Of a DNA stretch of 15,127 nucleotides, positions 6,363-12,800 are shown piece by piece. Location of the stretch: positions 1 through 15,127 of the forward strand of contig DAIMZM010000059.1 in NCBI GenBank assembly GCA_036733985.1. The letters run 5' to 3'. The position numbers were made by a program, and so were the translations under genes. Each line of letters begins with the position of its first letter. Position 1 is the stretch's first letter. This DNA comes from DAIMZM01 sp036733985. GTDB lineage: Bacteria; Bacillota; Dehalobacteriia; UBA4068. Below the pieces are notes generated by a model. That model was not told the origin of the DNA. It made no database searches and saw nothing but the letters and a program-made list of their open reading frames with translations.

Positions 6363-8567
6363 TTAGCCTTTCTGCCTTTTCTCCAAAGCTTCCAGCAGCC
6401 GCCGGGCGGATTGGCTGTTGACGCTTTCCCGCTGCCGCAGCTTCTCCATGGCGCTGACGGCCCGGGGAAAGCCGGCTGCCGCGAATTTGTCGATTTCAGC
6501 GCAGAGCTTTTCCACAGTCAGCTCCGCCAGGGGGATGCAAGCCTGGCTGCCGATATCCTGGATGAAACTGTCCACCTTCACGTCATAGGAGACGCCGATC
6601 ACCGGCACGCCGCCGCTGGCCGAGAAGATCAGGGAATGCAGACGCATGCCCACCACCAGTTGCATCTCCGCCAGCATGCCCAGGATCTCCTCCACCCCAT
6701 GCCGCTGGCGGCAGGAATAATAAGGCCCGTGGAGCCAGGGGATGACCTTTTCCGCCGCCTCAATATCCCGAGGCAGCTCTGTGGGAAGGAATATTGGCAC
6801 CAGGCCGTATTTCTCATAAGCGTAATCCGCTGCCGCGGCGATATATTCCGGGTGGGTGAAGCTGTGCCAGTTCCGCAGGCAGAAGCAGATCTTAGGCAGT
6901 TCCGGCGGTATGCCTTCCCGGGCAAAGGCCGCCGCCACCCGCTCCGGCCCGGCTTTGGCCAAATTCACCGTGGGGTCTGCGGATTGATGCAGCTCCGGCT
7001 TGTCCACGCCCATTTCCGACAGCACCTGTAGGGAGACGCTGTCCCGGAGGGTGATGATCTCCACGTTCCGGTTCAGCACCCGGGCGGCGATGCGGCGGTT
7101 GGCAGCCCGGTTGATGGGGCCGATGCCGCAGCCGTACATGATGACCCGGCAGCCGCAGATCCTGGCCGCGTAGAGAGTGAACAAATAGAAAAACAGGGAG
7201 CGGGAGCTGGTCACGTCCTGGATCAGGCTGCCGCCGCCATTGATAAAGATGCGGGCGTGCAGCAAATGCTTGATAAAGGCCGGCACATTGAAAATATAAA
7301 TGGAATTGGTGCGGTTGGTCAGACGGGTCTCTTCCTTATTACGGCTCAGCACCGTCAGGGGCATATCCGGGTTGATCGCCCGCATCTGGCCCACAATGGC
7401 CTGGAGGATGGCCTCGTCACCGGCGTTGCCCCGGCCGTAAGCGCCGCAGATCACCGCGCCCTGACGGCCATTCATCACGGCCCGTTTGCCGATGACCTGA
7501 TAGACTTCCTGCTGCACCTGGCGCATCCGGGCCAGGGAAAATTCCGCCTTAGCCCGCTGATAGAGGTTTTCAGCCAGGCGGCTTCTCAGCTGGGCGTCTA
7601 CGGAAAGCTGGTAAATATATTCGGCAAAGGTGTGCACATCCTCCGGCTGGAACAGGAAGCCGCTTTCCTCATGATTGATCAGCTCCGGAATGCCCCCCAC
7701 CCGGCTGGCAATGGCGGCGCAATGCTGATAGGCCCCTTCCAGCAGGGAATAAGGAAAAGTCTCGGAAAAGGAACTGAGGACATTGATGTCCACGCCGGCG
7801 AAAAACTCCCGCATATCTGTGACCCAGCCCACAAAATCCACCCGGCTGCTAATATTCAGCTTATGGGCCAGGGCTTTCAGGGAAGCCTCGTCCTCGCCGC
7901 TGCCGGCGATTTTCAGCCTTAAACGGGGATTCCGGCTATAAGCCTGAGCAAAAGCCCGGAGCAGGCTGGGAATGTTCTTGATCGGGGTCAGGCGGGCGGC
8001 GATGCCCACCACAATATCCCCCTCCTGCCTTAAAGGGCGGGGCTGGTCGCTGGCTGAGGAAAAATCCAGGCCGTTATGGATGATGAAAATTTTCTGGGGG
8101 TCGATGCCCCGGTGGATCAGGGTCTGCTCCATCCGGCCGGCCACGGCCATATAATAATCCATGCGCCGGAGGGCCCAGAAATTGATATTGCCGAAAGTCC
8201 ACTGCTTCAAAGGCGCGCCCATATAATCCCGGGCCGGGTCGGAATGGACTGTGGTGACAATAGGGACGCGGCGCAGCTTTTTTACCAGCACGCCCATCAT
8301 ATTGGCCTTGGCCCCATGGCAATGGATCACATCCGGCTTAAAGGCGTCCACTGCTTTTAAGGCGGTACGGAGCCCGGAAATCAAATCCCAGGCGCTGTCC
8401 ACCACAGTCACGTCCAGCCCCAGGGCCCGGGCCTCTTCGGCAAAGGGGCCGGGGCGGAAGCTGACCAGGTGGAATTCATTCTCCCGGGACAGTTCCTTGC
8501 CCAGGGACAGGATATGGGTTTTGGCGCCGCCGATATCGCCGCCGCCGGCAAAATGCATGATATTCAT
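6363..8567 (-). CDS. csaB: Fused GT4 glycosyltransferase and CsaB polysaccharide pyruvyl transferase
   Basis: This 734-residue protein joins two enzymes normally encoded apart. Residues about 1-360 form a GT4 glycosyltransferase: a glycine-rich start (GGGDIGGAKTH), the KIAGSGEDE strand near 219-227, and the donor-site pattern SETFPYSLLEG (E269 and E277, an EX7E motif). Residues about 370-734 form a CsaB-type pyruvyl transferase, which adds pyruvate ketal to wall polysaccharide so that SLH-domain S-layer proteins can bind. Seen here are GAYGRGNAGDEAIL (376-388 region), INGGGSLIQD, YGCGIGP, the RNWHSF strand and GMRLHSLIF. No ribosome binding site precedes the internal ATG at 7475 where a separate csaB would begin, so the fusion appears real. 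The start is uncertain. I chose the ATG at 8567 for fit to the family, but no Shine-Dalgarno is visible and a promoter lies directly upstream; a TTG at 8603 would add 12 residues. It is the first gene of the minus-strand unit. Confidence 0.88.
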   Translation of the reverse strand: MNIMHFAGGGDIGGAKTHILSLGKELSRENEFHLVSFRPGPFAEEARALGLDVTVVDSAWDLISGLRTALKAVDAFKPDVIHCHGAKANMMGVLVKKLRRVPIVTTVHSDPARDYMGAPLKQWTFGNINFWALRRMDYYMAVAGRMEQTLIHRGIDPQKIFIIHNGLDFSSASDQPRPLRQEGDIVVGIAARLTPIKNIPSLLRAFAQAYSRNPRLRLKIAGSGEDEASLKALAHKLNISSRVDFVGWVTDMREFFAGVDINVLSSFSETFPYSLLEGAYQHCAAIASRVGGIPELINHEESGFLFQPEDVHTFAEYIYQLSVDAQLRSRLAENLYQRAKAEFSLARMRQVQQEVYQVIGKRAVMNGRQGAVICGAYGRGNAGDEAILQAIVGQMRAINPDMPLTVLSRNKEETRLTNRTNSIYIFNVPAFIKHLLHARIFINGGGSLIQDVTSSRSLFFYLFTLYAARICGCRVIMYGCGIGPINRAANRRIAARVLNRNVEIITLRDSVSLQVLSEMGVDKPELHQSADPTVNLAKAGPERVAAAFAREGIPPELPKICFCLRNWHSFTHPEYIAAAADYAYEKYGLVPIFLPTELPRDIEAAEKVIPWLHGPYYSCRQRHGVEEILGMLAEMQLVVGMRLHSLIFSASGGVPVIGVSYDVKVDSFIQDIGSQACIPLAELTVEKLCAEIDKFAAAGFPRAVSAMEKLRQRESVNSQSARRLLEALEKRQKG

Positions 8568-8574
8568 ACCAACA

Positions 8575-8603
8575 ATACTAACACCGTTGACTTTCAAAGT
8601 CAA
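8575..8603 (-). promoter_or_regulatory. Probable vegetative-type promoter of the glycan operon
   Basis: On the minus strand TTGACT (8603-8598) and TAGTAT (8580-8575) are separated by exactly 17 nt. The -35 box matches five of six consensus bases and the -10 box four of six. The ATG at 8567 begins only 7 nt after the -10 box, so transcription would start at or beside the start codon and the mRNA would be leaderless or nearly so. This agrees with the absence of a ribosome binding site. Confidence 0.5.
8587..8603. promoter_or_regulatory. 17-nt palindrome over the -35 box, possible operator
   Basis: TTGACTTTGAAAGTCAA (minus-strand reading) is an 8+1+8 perfect inverted repeat. It covers the whole -35 element of the proposed glycan-operon promoter and extends into the spacer. 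The size and symmetry fit a dimeric repressor or activator site. No regulator gene lies in the window. Confidence 0.45.
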
Positions 8604-8701
8604 ACCGCAAACAGCGCCCCGGCTCCCAAATTATGAAGCGCATACCAGCCAATAACCTGGTTTTTCCCCGGCTATTCAACAAATATTCTGAAAAATTAGT
8701 C

Positions 8702-8730
8702 TTGCTTCCCCATACACAATGGTATATAAT
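8702..8730 (+). promoter_or_regulatory. Strong plus-strand promoter with no protein gene behind it
   Basis: TTGCTT (8702-8707) and a perfect TATAAT (8725-8730) are separated by 17 nt, the ideal spacing. The four-of-six -35 box and six-of-six -10 box make this one of the best promoter matches in the window. Transcription would begin near 8737 and run towards the terminator at 8860-8890, the only feature downstream on this strand before the antisense of spmB. Confidence 0.6.
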
Positions 8731-8736
8731 GGAGAC

Positions 8737-8890
8737 GTACTTACAAGCCATGGATTCACGGCAAGCCGCCGGCAGCCGGCCAAAAACAGATCCCGGCTGA
8801 AAAGTTTTTCCGGCTTTTGACAAAACCGCAATTATCTCTCCGGAGATTGTCCCACCCAAGAAAAAGCGCTCCCTTGCGGGGCGCTTTTTC
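8737..8890 (+). ncRNA. Candidate small RNA of about 155 nt
   Basis: The boundaries come from the promoter at 8702-8730 and the terminator at 8860-8890. Local folding potential is visible: a CGG-TTTT/AAAA-CCG hairpin (8811-8828, one bulged C), and ATCTC/GAGAT (8834-8838, 8843-8847) closed by a TCCG loop of the stable UNCG type. GC-rich repeats (GCCGGC twice, near 8767-8780) also occur. It does not resemble 6S RNA, SRP RNA, tmRNA or RNase P RNA in features I can recognise. It could instead be a short leader or a spurious promoter. Confidence 0.3.
8860..8890. terminator. Bidirectional rho-independent terminator
   Basis: A 10-bp stem (GAAAAAGCGC / GCGCTTTTTC) has an inner CCC/GGG extension, one bulged T and a TTGC loop. 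T-runs lie on both strands. It ends the spmB transcript on the minus strand, directly after the stop codon with which it shares one base. It also ends the candidate small RNA on the plus strand. Confidence 0.9.
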
Positions 8891-9417
8891 TATCCGCCAA
8901 AGAAGATGCGGCAAAACACCACTGCCGCCAGAAAGCTGACCAGGTCCGCGGCCAGGCCCACGGTGAGGGCATAACGGTATTTTTTCACCCCCACCGCGCC
9001 GAAGTAGACGGCCAGGATATAGCAGGTGGTATCGGTGCTGCCCTGCATCACCGAGGCTAAAAGGCCCGCCGGGCTGTCCGGGCCGCTGGTATTGATCACG
9101 TCGGCGGTCAAAGCCAGGGCCCCGTTGCCGGACAGCGGGCGCATGATCGCCACCGGCAGCACCTCCGGGGGTATGCCCAAGGCGTCGGTGACCGGGGCCA
9201 GGAACCCGGCCAGGGCGGCAAAAGCGCCGGAAGCCCGGAAAACCGCGATCACCACCAGCATGGCCAGGAGATAGGGCAGGATGCTCAGCATCAGGCCGAT
9301 CCCTTCCGCCGCGCCGCTGACAAACAGCTCGTAAACCGGTTTGCCCCGGATCAGCCCGTAAAAAGGGATCAGCAGCATCAGCAGGGGCACCGCGTAATGG
9401 GACAACAAGTCCGTCAT
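8890..9417 (-). CDS. spmB: Spore maturation protein B
   Basis: This 175-residue membrane protein has a nucleoside-recognition (Gate) domain, and its family partner SpmA is encoded immediately upstream. In Bacillus subtilis, SpmA and SpmB are needed for proper spore core dehydration and heat resistance; the transported solute is not firmly known. Family motifs are clear: IMRPLSGNGAL at about 91-101 and MQGSTDTTCYILAVYFGAVG at about 124-143. Hydrophobic segments are seen at about 8-24, 38-60, 62-80, 131-145 and 150-172. The length equals that of the usual family member. The ATG at 9417 overlaps the spmA stop by four bases (ATGA), so translation is probably coupled. A terminator directly follows. 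Its presence marks the organism as an endospore former or a recent descendant of one. Confidence 0.95.
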   Translation of the reverse strand: MTDLLSHYAVPLLMLLIPFYGLIRGKPVYELFVSGAAEGIGLMLSILPYLLAMLVVIAVFRASGAFAALAGFLAPVTDALGIPPEVLPVAIMRPLSGNGALALTADVINTSGPDSPAGLLASVMQGSTDTTCYILAVYFGAVGVKKYRYALTVGLAADLVSFLAAVVFCRIFFGG

Positions 9418-9998
9418 CGTCCGAAATGCTTCCGCCGCAAGGCAGCGTCCAGGGCGATGGCGAAAATCATTCCGGTCAGGGAGGCCAGGAAGGTGGGGAG
9501 AATAATGGCGGCGGGAGCTTGGCTGCCGGCCGCCATTCGCAGGCTGATCACGGTGGTGGGCAGGAAGGTAATGCCGGCGGTATTCAGAGCCAGCAGGGTC
9601 ACCATGGGCGCGGTGGCCAGCTCCGGCTGGGGATTGGCCTTTTGCAGCTCAGTCATGGCTTTGATGCCGAAAGGCGTGGCCGCATTGCCCAGGCCCAGCA
9701 GATTGGCGGAAATATTCATCACGATCAGCTCAAAGGCGGCGCTCCGCCGGGGCACGCCGGGAAACAGCCGGGCGATCAGGGGCGAAAGCAGCCGGGCGAA
9801 CTTATCGGTGAGGCCGCTCTCCTCAGCGATTTTCAGCAAGCCCAGCCAAAGGCACATCATGCCGCAGAGGCCGATGCACATATTGACCGCGTCTTCCGCG
9901 GCGCTGAAAGCCGCTTCCGTCACCGCGTCCAGATTATTGTTGACCGCGCCAAAGAGCAGGCCTGAGGCCAGCAAGAAAAACCAAAGCCAGTTCAGCAT
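9414..9998 (-). CDS. spmA: Spore maturation protein A
   Basis: This 194-residue membrane protein is SpmA, which acts with SpmB in spore core dehydration. The start (MLNWLWFFLLASGLLFGAVN) and the segment NISANLLGLGNAATPFGIKA at about 95-114 are diagnostic. The Gate-domain spans lie at about 5-20, 40-60, 90-110, 130-155 and 165-188. The gene order dacB-spmA-spmB is the same as in the B. subtilis operon. The only visible ribosome binding site, GGGGGTG ending 5 nt before the ATG, sits inside the 3' arm of a perfect 14-bp hairpin. Expression therefore seems to depend on read-through and opening of that structure. No separate promoter can fit between the hairpin and the start codon. Confidence 0.95.
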   Translation of the reverse strand: MLNWLWFFLLASGLLFGAVNNNLDAVTEAAFSAAEDAVNMCIGLCGMMCLWLGLLKIAEESGLTDKFARLLSPLIARLFPGVPRRSAAFELIVMNISANLLGLGNAATPFGIKAMTELQKANPQPELATAPMVTLLALNTAGITFLPTTVISLRMAAGSQAPAAIILPTFLASLTGMIFAIALDAALRRKHFGR

Positions 9999-10034
9999 AA
10001 AAACACCCCCGTCATACTACTATGACGGGGGTGT
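9999..10034 (-). terminator. Hairpin between dac and spmA: terminator or attenuator that masks the spmA ribosome binding site
   Basis: In minus-strand reading, ACACCCCCGTCATA (10034-10021) and TATGACGGGGGTGT (10016-10003) form a perfect 14-bp stem with a GTAG loop. TTTTT and the spmA ATG (9998) follow at once. The shape is that of a rho-independent terminator, yet it lies inside a conserved operon. The 3' arm also contains GGGGGTG, the only Shine-Dalgarno candidate for spmA. It may lower spmA-spmB expression relative to dac by partial termination, by blocking ribosomes, or both. Confidence 0.8.
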
Positions 10035-10059
10035 GCCAGCTATTCATCAGGGGCCTATT

Positions 10060-11193
10060 TTAGAGAAAGGCGGCAATAAACGCCTGCCAGCAGCTTTTAA
10101 AGACCAGGCCGAAGGTATAGAGGGTCGCGCCCTTAGCCGCATAGATGGGGGCTTCCGCCTTGTTCCCGGCGGTATCAAGGTAAGTGGCCAGGCCAATGGG
10201 CTCGCTGGCTTGGAAAGGCGCTTCCAAAGCAGCGGGGAAATCATAGGCCGGCTGGGGTTTGAAGCGCTCGCCCTTTTCCACAGCCAGCACCACATCCTGG
10301 CCTAAAACCGCGTTCACGGCGGTGATATTGCCGTTGATCACCTTGACGCTGCCCACCACGTCGCCGGCGCTACCCACCTTCACCGCCTCATAGCCGCTGA
10401 AGCCATAATCCATTAGCTTGATCATCTCATCATAATGGGCCTGGTCCGCGCAGCCCAGCACCACGCCGATCAGCCGCATGCCGTCCCGGGTGGCGGAAGC
10501 CACCAGGCAGGAGCCGGATTGGCCGGTATAGCCGGTTTTCACCCCGTCCCCGCCTTCATACAGATCCAGGAACTGATTATGATTATAAAGGGAGCGGTCA
10601 TAGCTATTGCCCTGCCAGGGCATGGTCCAGCTCTCCGCGACAATGATTTCATTGAACAGGTCATGCTTAAAAGCTTCCTGAGTGATTTTGGCCAAATCGT
10701 AAGCGGAGGTCAGATGCTTGTCGTCATCCAGGCCATGGGGATTGGCCCAGGAGCTGTCCTTCAACCCCAGCTCCTGGCTGCGCTTGTTCATCAGCGCCAC
10801 AAAAGCTTCCTCGCTGCCGGAGACGCCGATGGCCAGGGCCTGGCCGGCGTCATTGGCGGAACGCAGCAGCAGGGCGTATAGCAGATCCAGGAAGGTGTGG
10901 GTTTCCCCGGCTTCCAGATAAACGCCGCTTTCCCCCACATTGACAAAATCCGCCGGCAGGGTGACGGTTTTTTGTAAATCCGTCACATTTTCCAGGGTCA
11001 GCAGGGCGGTGAGGATTTTCGTGGTGGAAGCCGGCGGCAGGGATTCATGGGCGTTTTGTTCAAAGATGATCCGGCCGGTGGCCGCGTCCATGAGGACGGC
11101 GGCTTTGGCGTCCACGGCAAAGGCCAGGGCGGCGGGAGAGCAGCCTAAAAATACGGCGCAACACAAAACCAGCGCAAGCAGATGTTTTTTCAC
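10060..11193 (-). CDS. dacB: D-alanyl-D-alanine carboxypeptidase (DacB/DacF type, spore cortex)
   Basis: This 377-residue exported serine peptidase removes the terminal D-Ala from peptidoglycan stem peptides. The family's three active-site motifs are present: STTK at 56-59 with the nucleophilic serine, SAN at 112-114 and KTG at 219-221. A signal peptide covers about 1-24, with a probable cleavage site after PAALA. The peptidase S11 domain is followed by the PBP5 C-terminal beta domain (about 270-350) and a hydrophobic tail (FGLVFKSCWQAFIAAFL) that could anchor it in the membrane. I chose the GTG at 11193: GGGAGG lies 7 nt upstream, and the signal peptide then begins with the usual charged residues. 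An in-frame ATG at 11271 gives an unlikely 26-residue extension. Position before spmA-spmB points to the spore-cortex DacB role in sporulation. DacF or a vegetative enzyme is possible, because these cannot be told apart with certainty from sequence alone. Confidence 0.9.
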   Translation of the reverse strand: MKKHLLALVLCCAVFLGCSPAALAFAVDAKAAVLMDAATGRIIFEQNAHESLPPASTTKILTALLTLENVTDLQKTVTLPADFVNVGESGVYLEAGETHTFLDLLYALLLRSANDAGQALAIGVSGSEEAFVALMNKRSQELGLKDSSWANPHGLDDDKHLTSAYDLAKITQEAFKHDLFNEIIVAESWTMPWQGNSYDRSLYNHNQFLDLYEGGDGVKTGYTGQSGSCLVASATRDGMRLIGVVLGCADQAHYDEMIKLMDYGFSGYEAVKVGSAGDVVGSVKVINGNITAVNAVLGQDVVLAVEKGERFKPQPAYDFPAALEAPFQASEPIGLATYLDTAGNKAEAPIYAAKGATLYTFGLVFKSCWQAFIAAFL

Positions 11194-11387
11194 GGAGAAC
11201 CCTCCCTTCGATAAATTGTTTATTTTCACCTTTATTGCCGTTAATCCTCCCTGGATTTTCAGGAAAAGCATTTTTTCTGCCCATTGCCCAGCCAGCCCTG
11301 GCTAATGAAATGGCAGGAAAAGCCAACGCGGCAGAGAAATAGTGAAAAAAGCCAAACAAGTTTTGGGAAAATCCCCAAGGAGGCCGC
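11194..11387. other. Divergent intergenic region between dacB and tilS
   Basis: These 194 nt should carry the start signals of both flanking genes. For tilS an AAGGAGG (11378-11384) precedes the ATG at 11388. I see no convincing vegetative promoter on either strand. For dacB, GGTGAAAATA (minus strand, 11230-11221) resembles a forespore sigma-F -10 element, but no matching -35 box stands at the right distance. AGCCAG-CC-CTGGCT (11290-11303) is a small inverted repeat. Confidence 0.5.
11201..11207 (-). promoter_or_regulatory. Ribosome binding site that fixes the GTG start of dacB
   Basis: On the minus strand AGGGAGG stands 7 nt before the GTG at 11193. The spacing is ideal, whereas the upstream in-frame ATG (11271) has no signal-peptide logic after it. 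Confidence 0.8.
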
Positions 11388-12737
11388 ATGGAAGCGCTGG
11401 ACACGGTGGAAAACTATATCAGGGAACAAGGATTGATCAAACGGGGCGACCGGGTGCTGCTGGCCATATCCGGCGGCATCGATTCCGTGGTCATGATGGA
11501 TATGCTGGTCCGCCTCCAGAATAAGCTGGATTTTCAAGCCGTCGCCGCCACTTTCAATCATCAGCTGCGGCCGGAGGCTGCCGAGGAAGCCGAGTTTGTC
11601 CGCTGCCTGGCGGAAAAATATCAGCTGCCCTTTTATCTGGGCGCCGAGGATATTGCCAGCCTGGCCAAAGGGAAAAACCTGCAGGATACGGCCCGCCGGG
11701 AGCGTTATGCCTTTTTGTTCAGCCTGGCTTATAAGCTGGGAGCGGCCGCCATCGCCACGGCCCATCACCGGGACGACCAGGCGGAAACCCTGCTCCTGCA
11801 TTTGCTGCGGGGCAGCGGCCTGACCGGCCTTTCCGGCATGTCCCCGGCGAAGAACCAGGTCATCCGGCCCCTGCTGCCCTTATCCCGGGAAGAGATCGTG
11901 GCCTATGGGGAGGGACTGGGCCTGGAACACCGGGAGGATCTAAGCAATTATTCTGTCAAATACCAGCGCAACCGCATCCGCTGGCAGCTGATGCCCCTGC
12001 TCCGGGAATTCAATCCCCAGGTGGTGGAGGCGCTGAACGCCACCGCTGATATTTGCCGGGACGAGGACGCCCTGCTCAATGATTTGGCGGAAAACGCCCT
12101 GGCCGAGGTACTGCTCCGGGACGACCGGGCCGTAGACGCCGGGGGCTTTGCCCAATTGCCCCTGGCCCTGAAGCGCCGGGTGCTGAAAAAAGCCTTTTGC
12201 CTGCTGGCCGGGGATGTGGCGGAGCTGAGCTTTTGCCAGGTGGAAGCCATGCTGGCCCTAAAAGACGAACAATCCGTGTCCCTGCCCGGCGGCCTGCTGG
12301 CCTACCGGCGGGGCAATATCTGCTTTGATACGGCAATTCCGCCCCTGCCCGTCTTTGATGACAGTTATCCCCTGATCGCGGACGGCTGCTGGCATAGCCT
12401 GGGCGGCTGGGGCTGGGAATACACCGCCAGCCTGGAACAGCGCCCGGCCCTGCGCCTGCCTTATGAGTTCTGCGTGCCGGAAGCGGCGGTATCCCGCCTT
12501 ACTTGGCGCACCCGGCGGGAAGGGGATTATTTGCCCAGCAGCGGCCAAAGGGGCCGCACCAAGCTGAAAGATATTTTCATCGACCACAAAATCCCCGCTT
12601 ACCAACGCAATACCTGGCCTTTGCTGCTGCTGGATCAGGAAATCATCTGGGCGCCGCTGCTGAAGAAGGCCACCCGGGCCAGGCCGGGCAGCGGCAAATC
12701 CGTATTGATAAAAGTCAGACATTGTGATATCATATAA
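11388..12737 (+). CDS. tilS: tRNA(Ile)-lysidine synthetase
   Basis: This 449-residue cytoplasmic enzyme uses ATP and lysine to convert C34 of tRNA-Ile2 (anticodon CAU) to lysidine, changing both its charging and its codon reading from Met to Ile; it is essential in most bacteria. The PP-loop SGGIDS is at 28-33, and the family motif TAHHRDDQAETLLLHLLRGSG is at about 124-144. A substrate-binding domain covers about 240-330. The C-terminal tRNA-binding TilS_C domain shows REGDYLP and TKLKDIFIDHKIP near 390-415. The ATG at 11388 follows AAGGAGG at good spacing. ftsH lies downstream; hpt, which commonly sits between these two genes in Firmicutes, is missing. The 3' end of the gene contains the ftsH promoter. 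Confidence 0.96.
   Translation: MEALDTVENYIREQGLIKRGDRVLLAISGGIDSVVMMDMLVRLQNKLDFQAVAATFNHQLRPEAAEEAEFVRCLAEKYQLPFYLGAEDIASLAKGKNLQDTARRERYAFLFSLAYKLGAAAIATAHHRDDQAETLLLHLLRGSGLTGLSGMSPAKNQVIRPLLPLSREEIVAYGEGLGLEHREDLSNYSVKYQRNRIRWQLMPLLREFNPQVVEALNATADICRDEDALLNDLAENALAEVLLRDDRAVDAGGFAQLPLALKRRVLKKAFCLLAGDVAELSFCQVEAMLALKDEQSVSLPGGLLAYRRGNICFDTAIPPLPVFDDSYPLIADGCWHSLGGWGWEYTASLEQRPALRLPYEFCVPEAAVSRLTWRTRREGDYLPSSGQRGRTKLKDIFIDHKIPAYQRNTWPLLLLDQEIIWAPLLKKATRARPGSGKSVLIKVRHCDII
12705..12733 (+). promoter_or_regulatory. Vegetative-type promoter of ftsH inside the end of tilS
   Basis: TTGATA (12705-12710) and TATCAT (12728-12733) each match five of six consensus bases and are 17 nt apart. Transcription would start near 12740, just after the tilS stop codon, giving a leader of about 60 nt before the ftsH start. 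The region is AT-rich compared with the flanking genes, as expected of a promoter. Confidence 0.65.
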
Positions 12738-12786
12738 AATTAGTAAAATATATGCTATCCTGCTATGCCGCTGAACCCCTATACTG

Positions 12787-12793
12787 AAAGGAG
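12787..12793 (+). promoter_or_regulatory. Ribosome binding site supporting a TTG start for ftsH
   Basis: AAAGGAG is followed after 7 nt by TTG at 12801. The in-frame ATG at 12765 has no Shine-Dalgarno before it, so the TTG is the better start. Confidence 0.75.
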
Positions 12794-12800
12794 CGCGGGT

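Larger units (their letters stand above)
8568..8889. other. 322-nt intergenic region with two opposed promoters
   Basis: This gap separates the glycan operon from the spore-cortex operon. It holds the minus-strand operon promoter and palindrome (8575-8603), a plus-strand promoter (8702-8730), a structured stretch without a credible gene (8737-8859) and a terminator (8860-8890). The longest plus-strand frame starting at an ATG (8751) is 16 codons with a poorly placed GGAG. I see no riboswitch class I can name. Confidence 0.7.

Noticed and set aside
8817..8822. Perfect TTGACA on the plus strand
   Set aside because: No acceptable -10 box lies 16-18 nt downstream; the bases there are GC-rich (CCGGAG).
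8578..8859. A 93-codon minus-strand frame in the intergenic region before the csaB fusion
   Set aside because: It has no family resemblance and overlaps the promoter of the fusion gene. Its composition does not look like the neighbouring proteins. The same stretch is better explained by regulatory sites and a possible small RNA.
8604..8859. A known riboswitch (for example c-di-GMP type) upstream of the csaB fusion
   Set aside because: I searched both strands by eye for conserved cores such as GGGACGCAAAGCC and found none. The minus-strand promoter also lies downstream of this stretch.
10003..10034. GTCATAGT in the spmA hairpin as a sigma-E -35 element
   Set aside because: No CATACA-like -10 follows at 14-15 nt, and the sequence is fully explained by the perfect hairpin.
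11221..11230. GGTGAAAATA (minus strand) as a sigma-F type -10 element for dacB
   Set aside because: The -10 pattern fits, but no GYATA-like -35 lies about 15 nt upstream (GGAGG is found there). A single box in AT-rich sequence is weak evidence.
11194..11271. ATG at 11271 as the dacB start
   Set aside because: It would place 26 unrelated residues before a clear signal peptide, and the GTG at 11193 has a strong ribosome binding site.
12765..12800. ATG at 12765 as the start of ftsH
   Set aside because: It has no Shine-Dalgarno, whereas AAAGGAG stands 7 nt before the TTG at 12801 and the resulting N-terminus (MNRLLKNS) fits the family.
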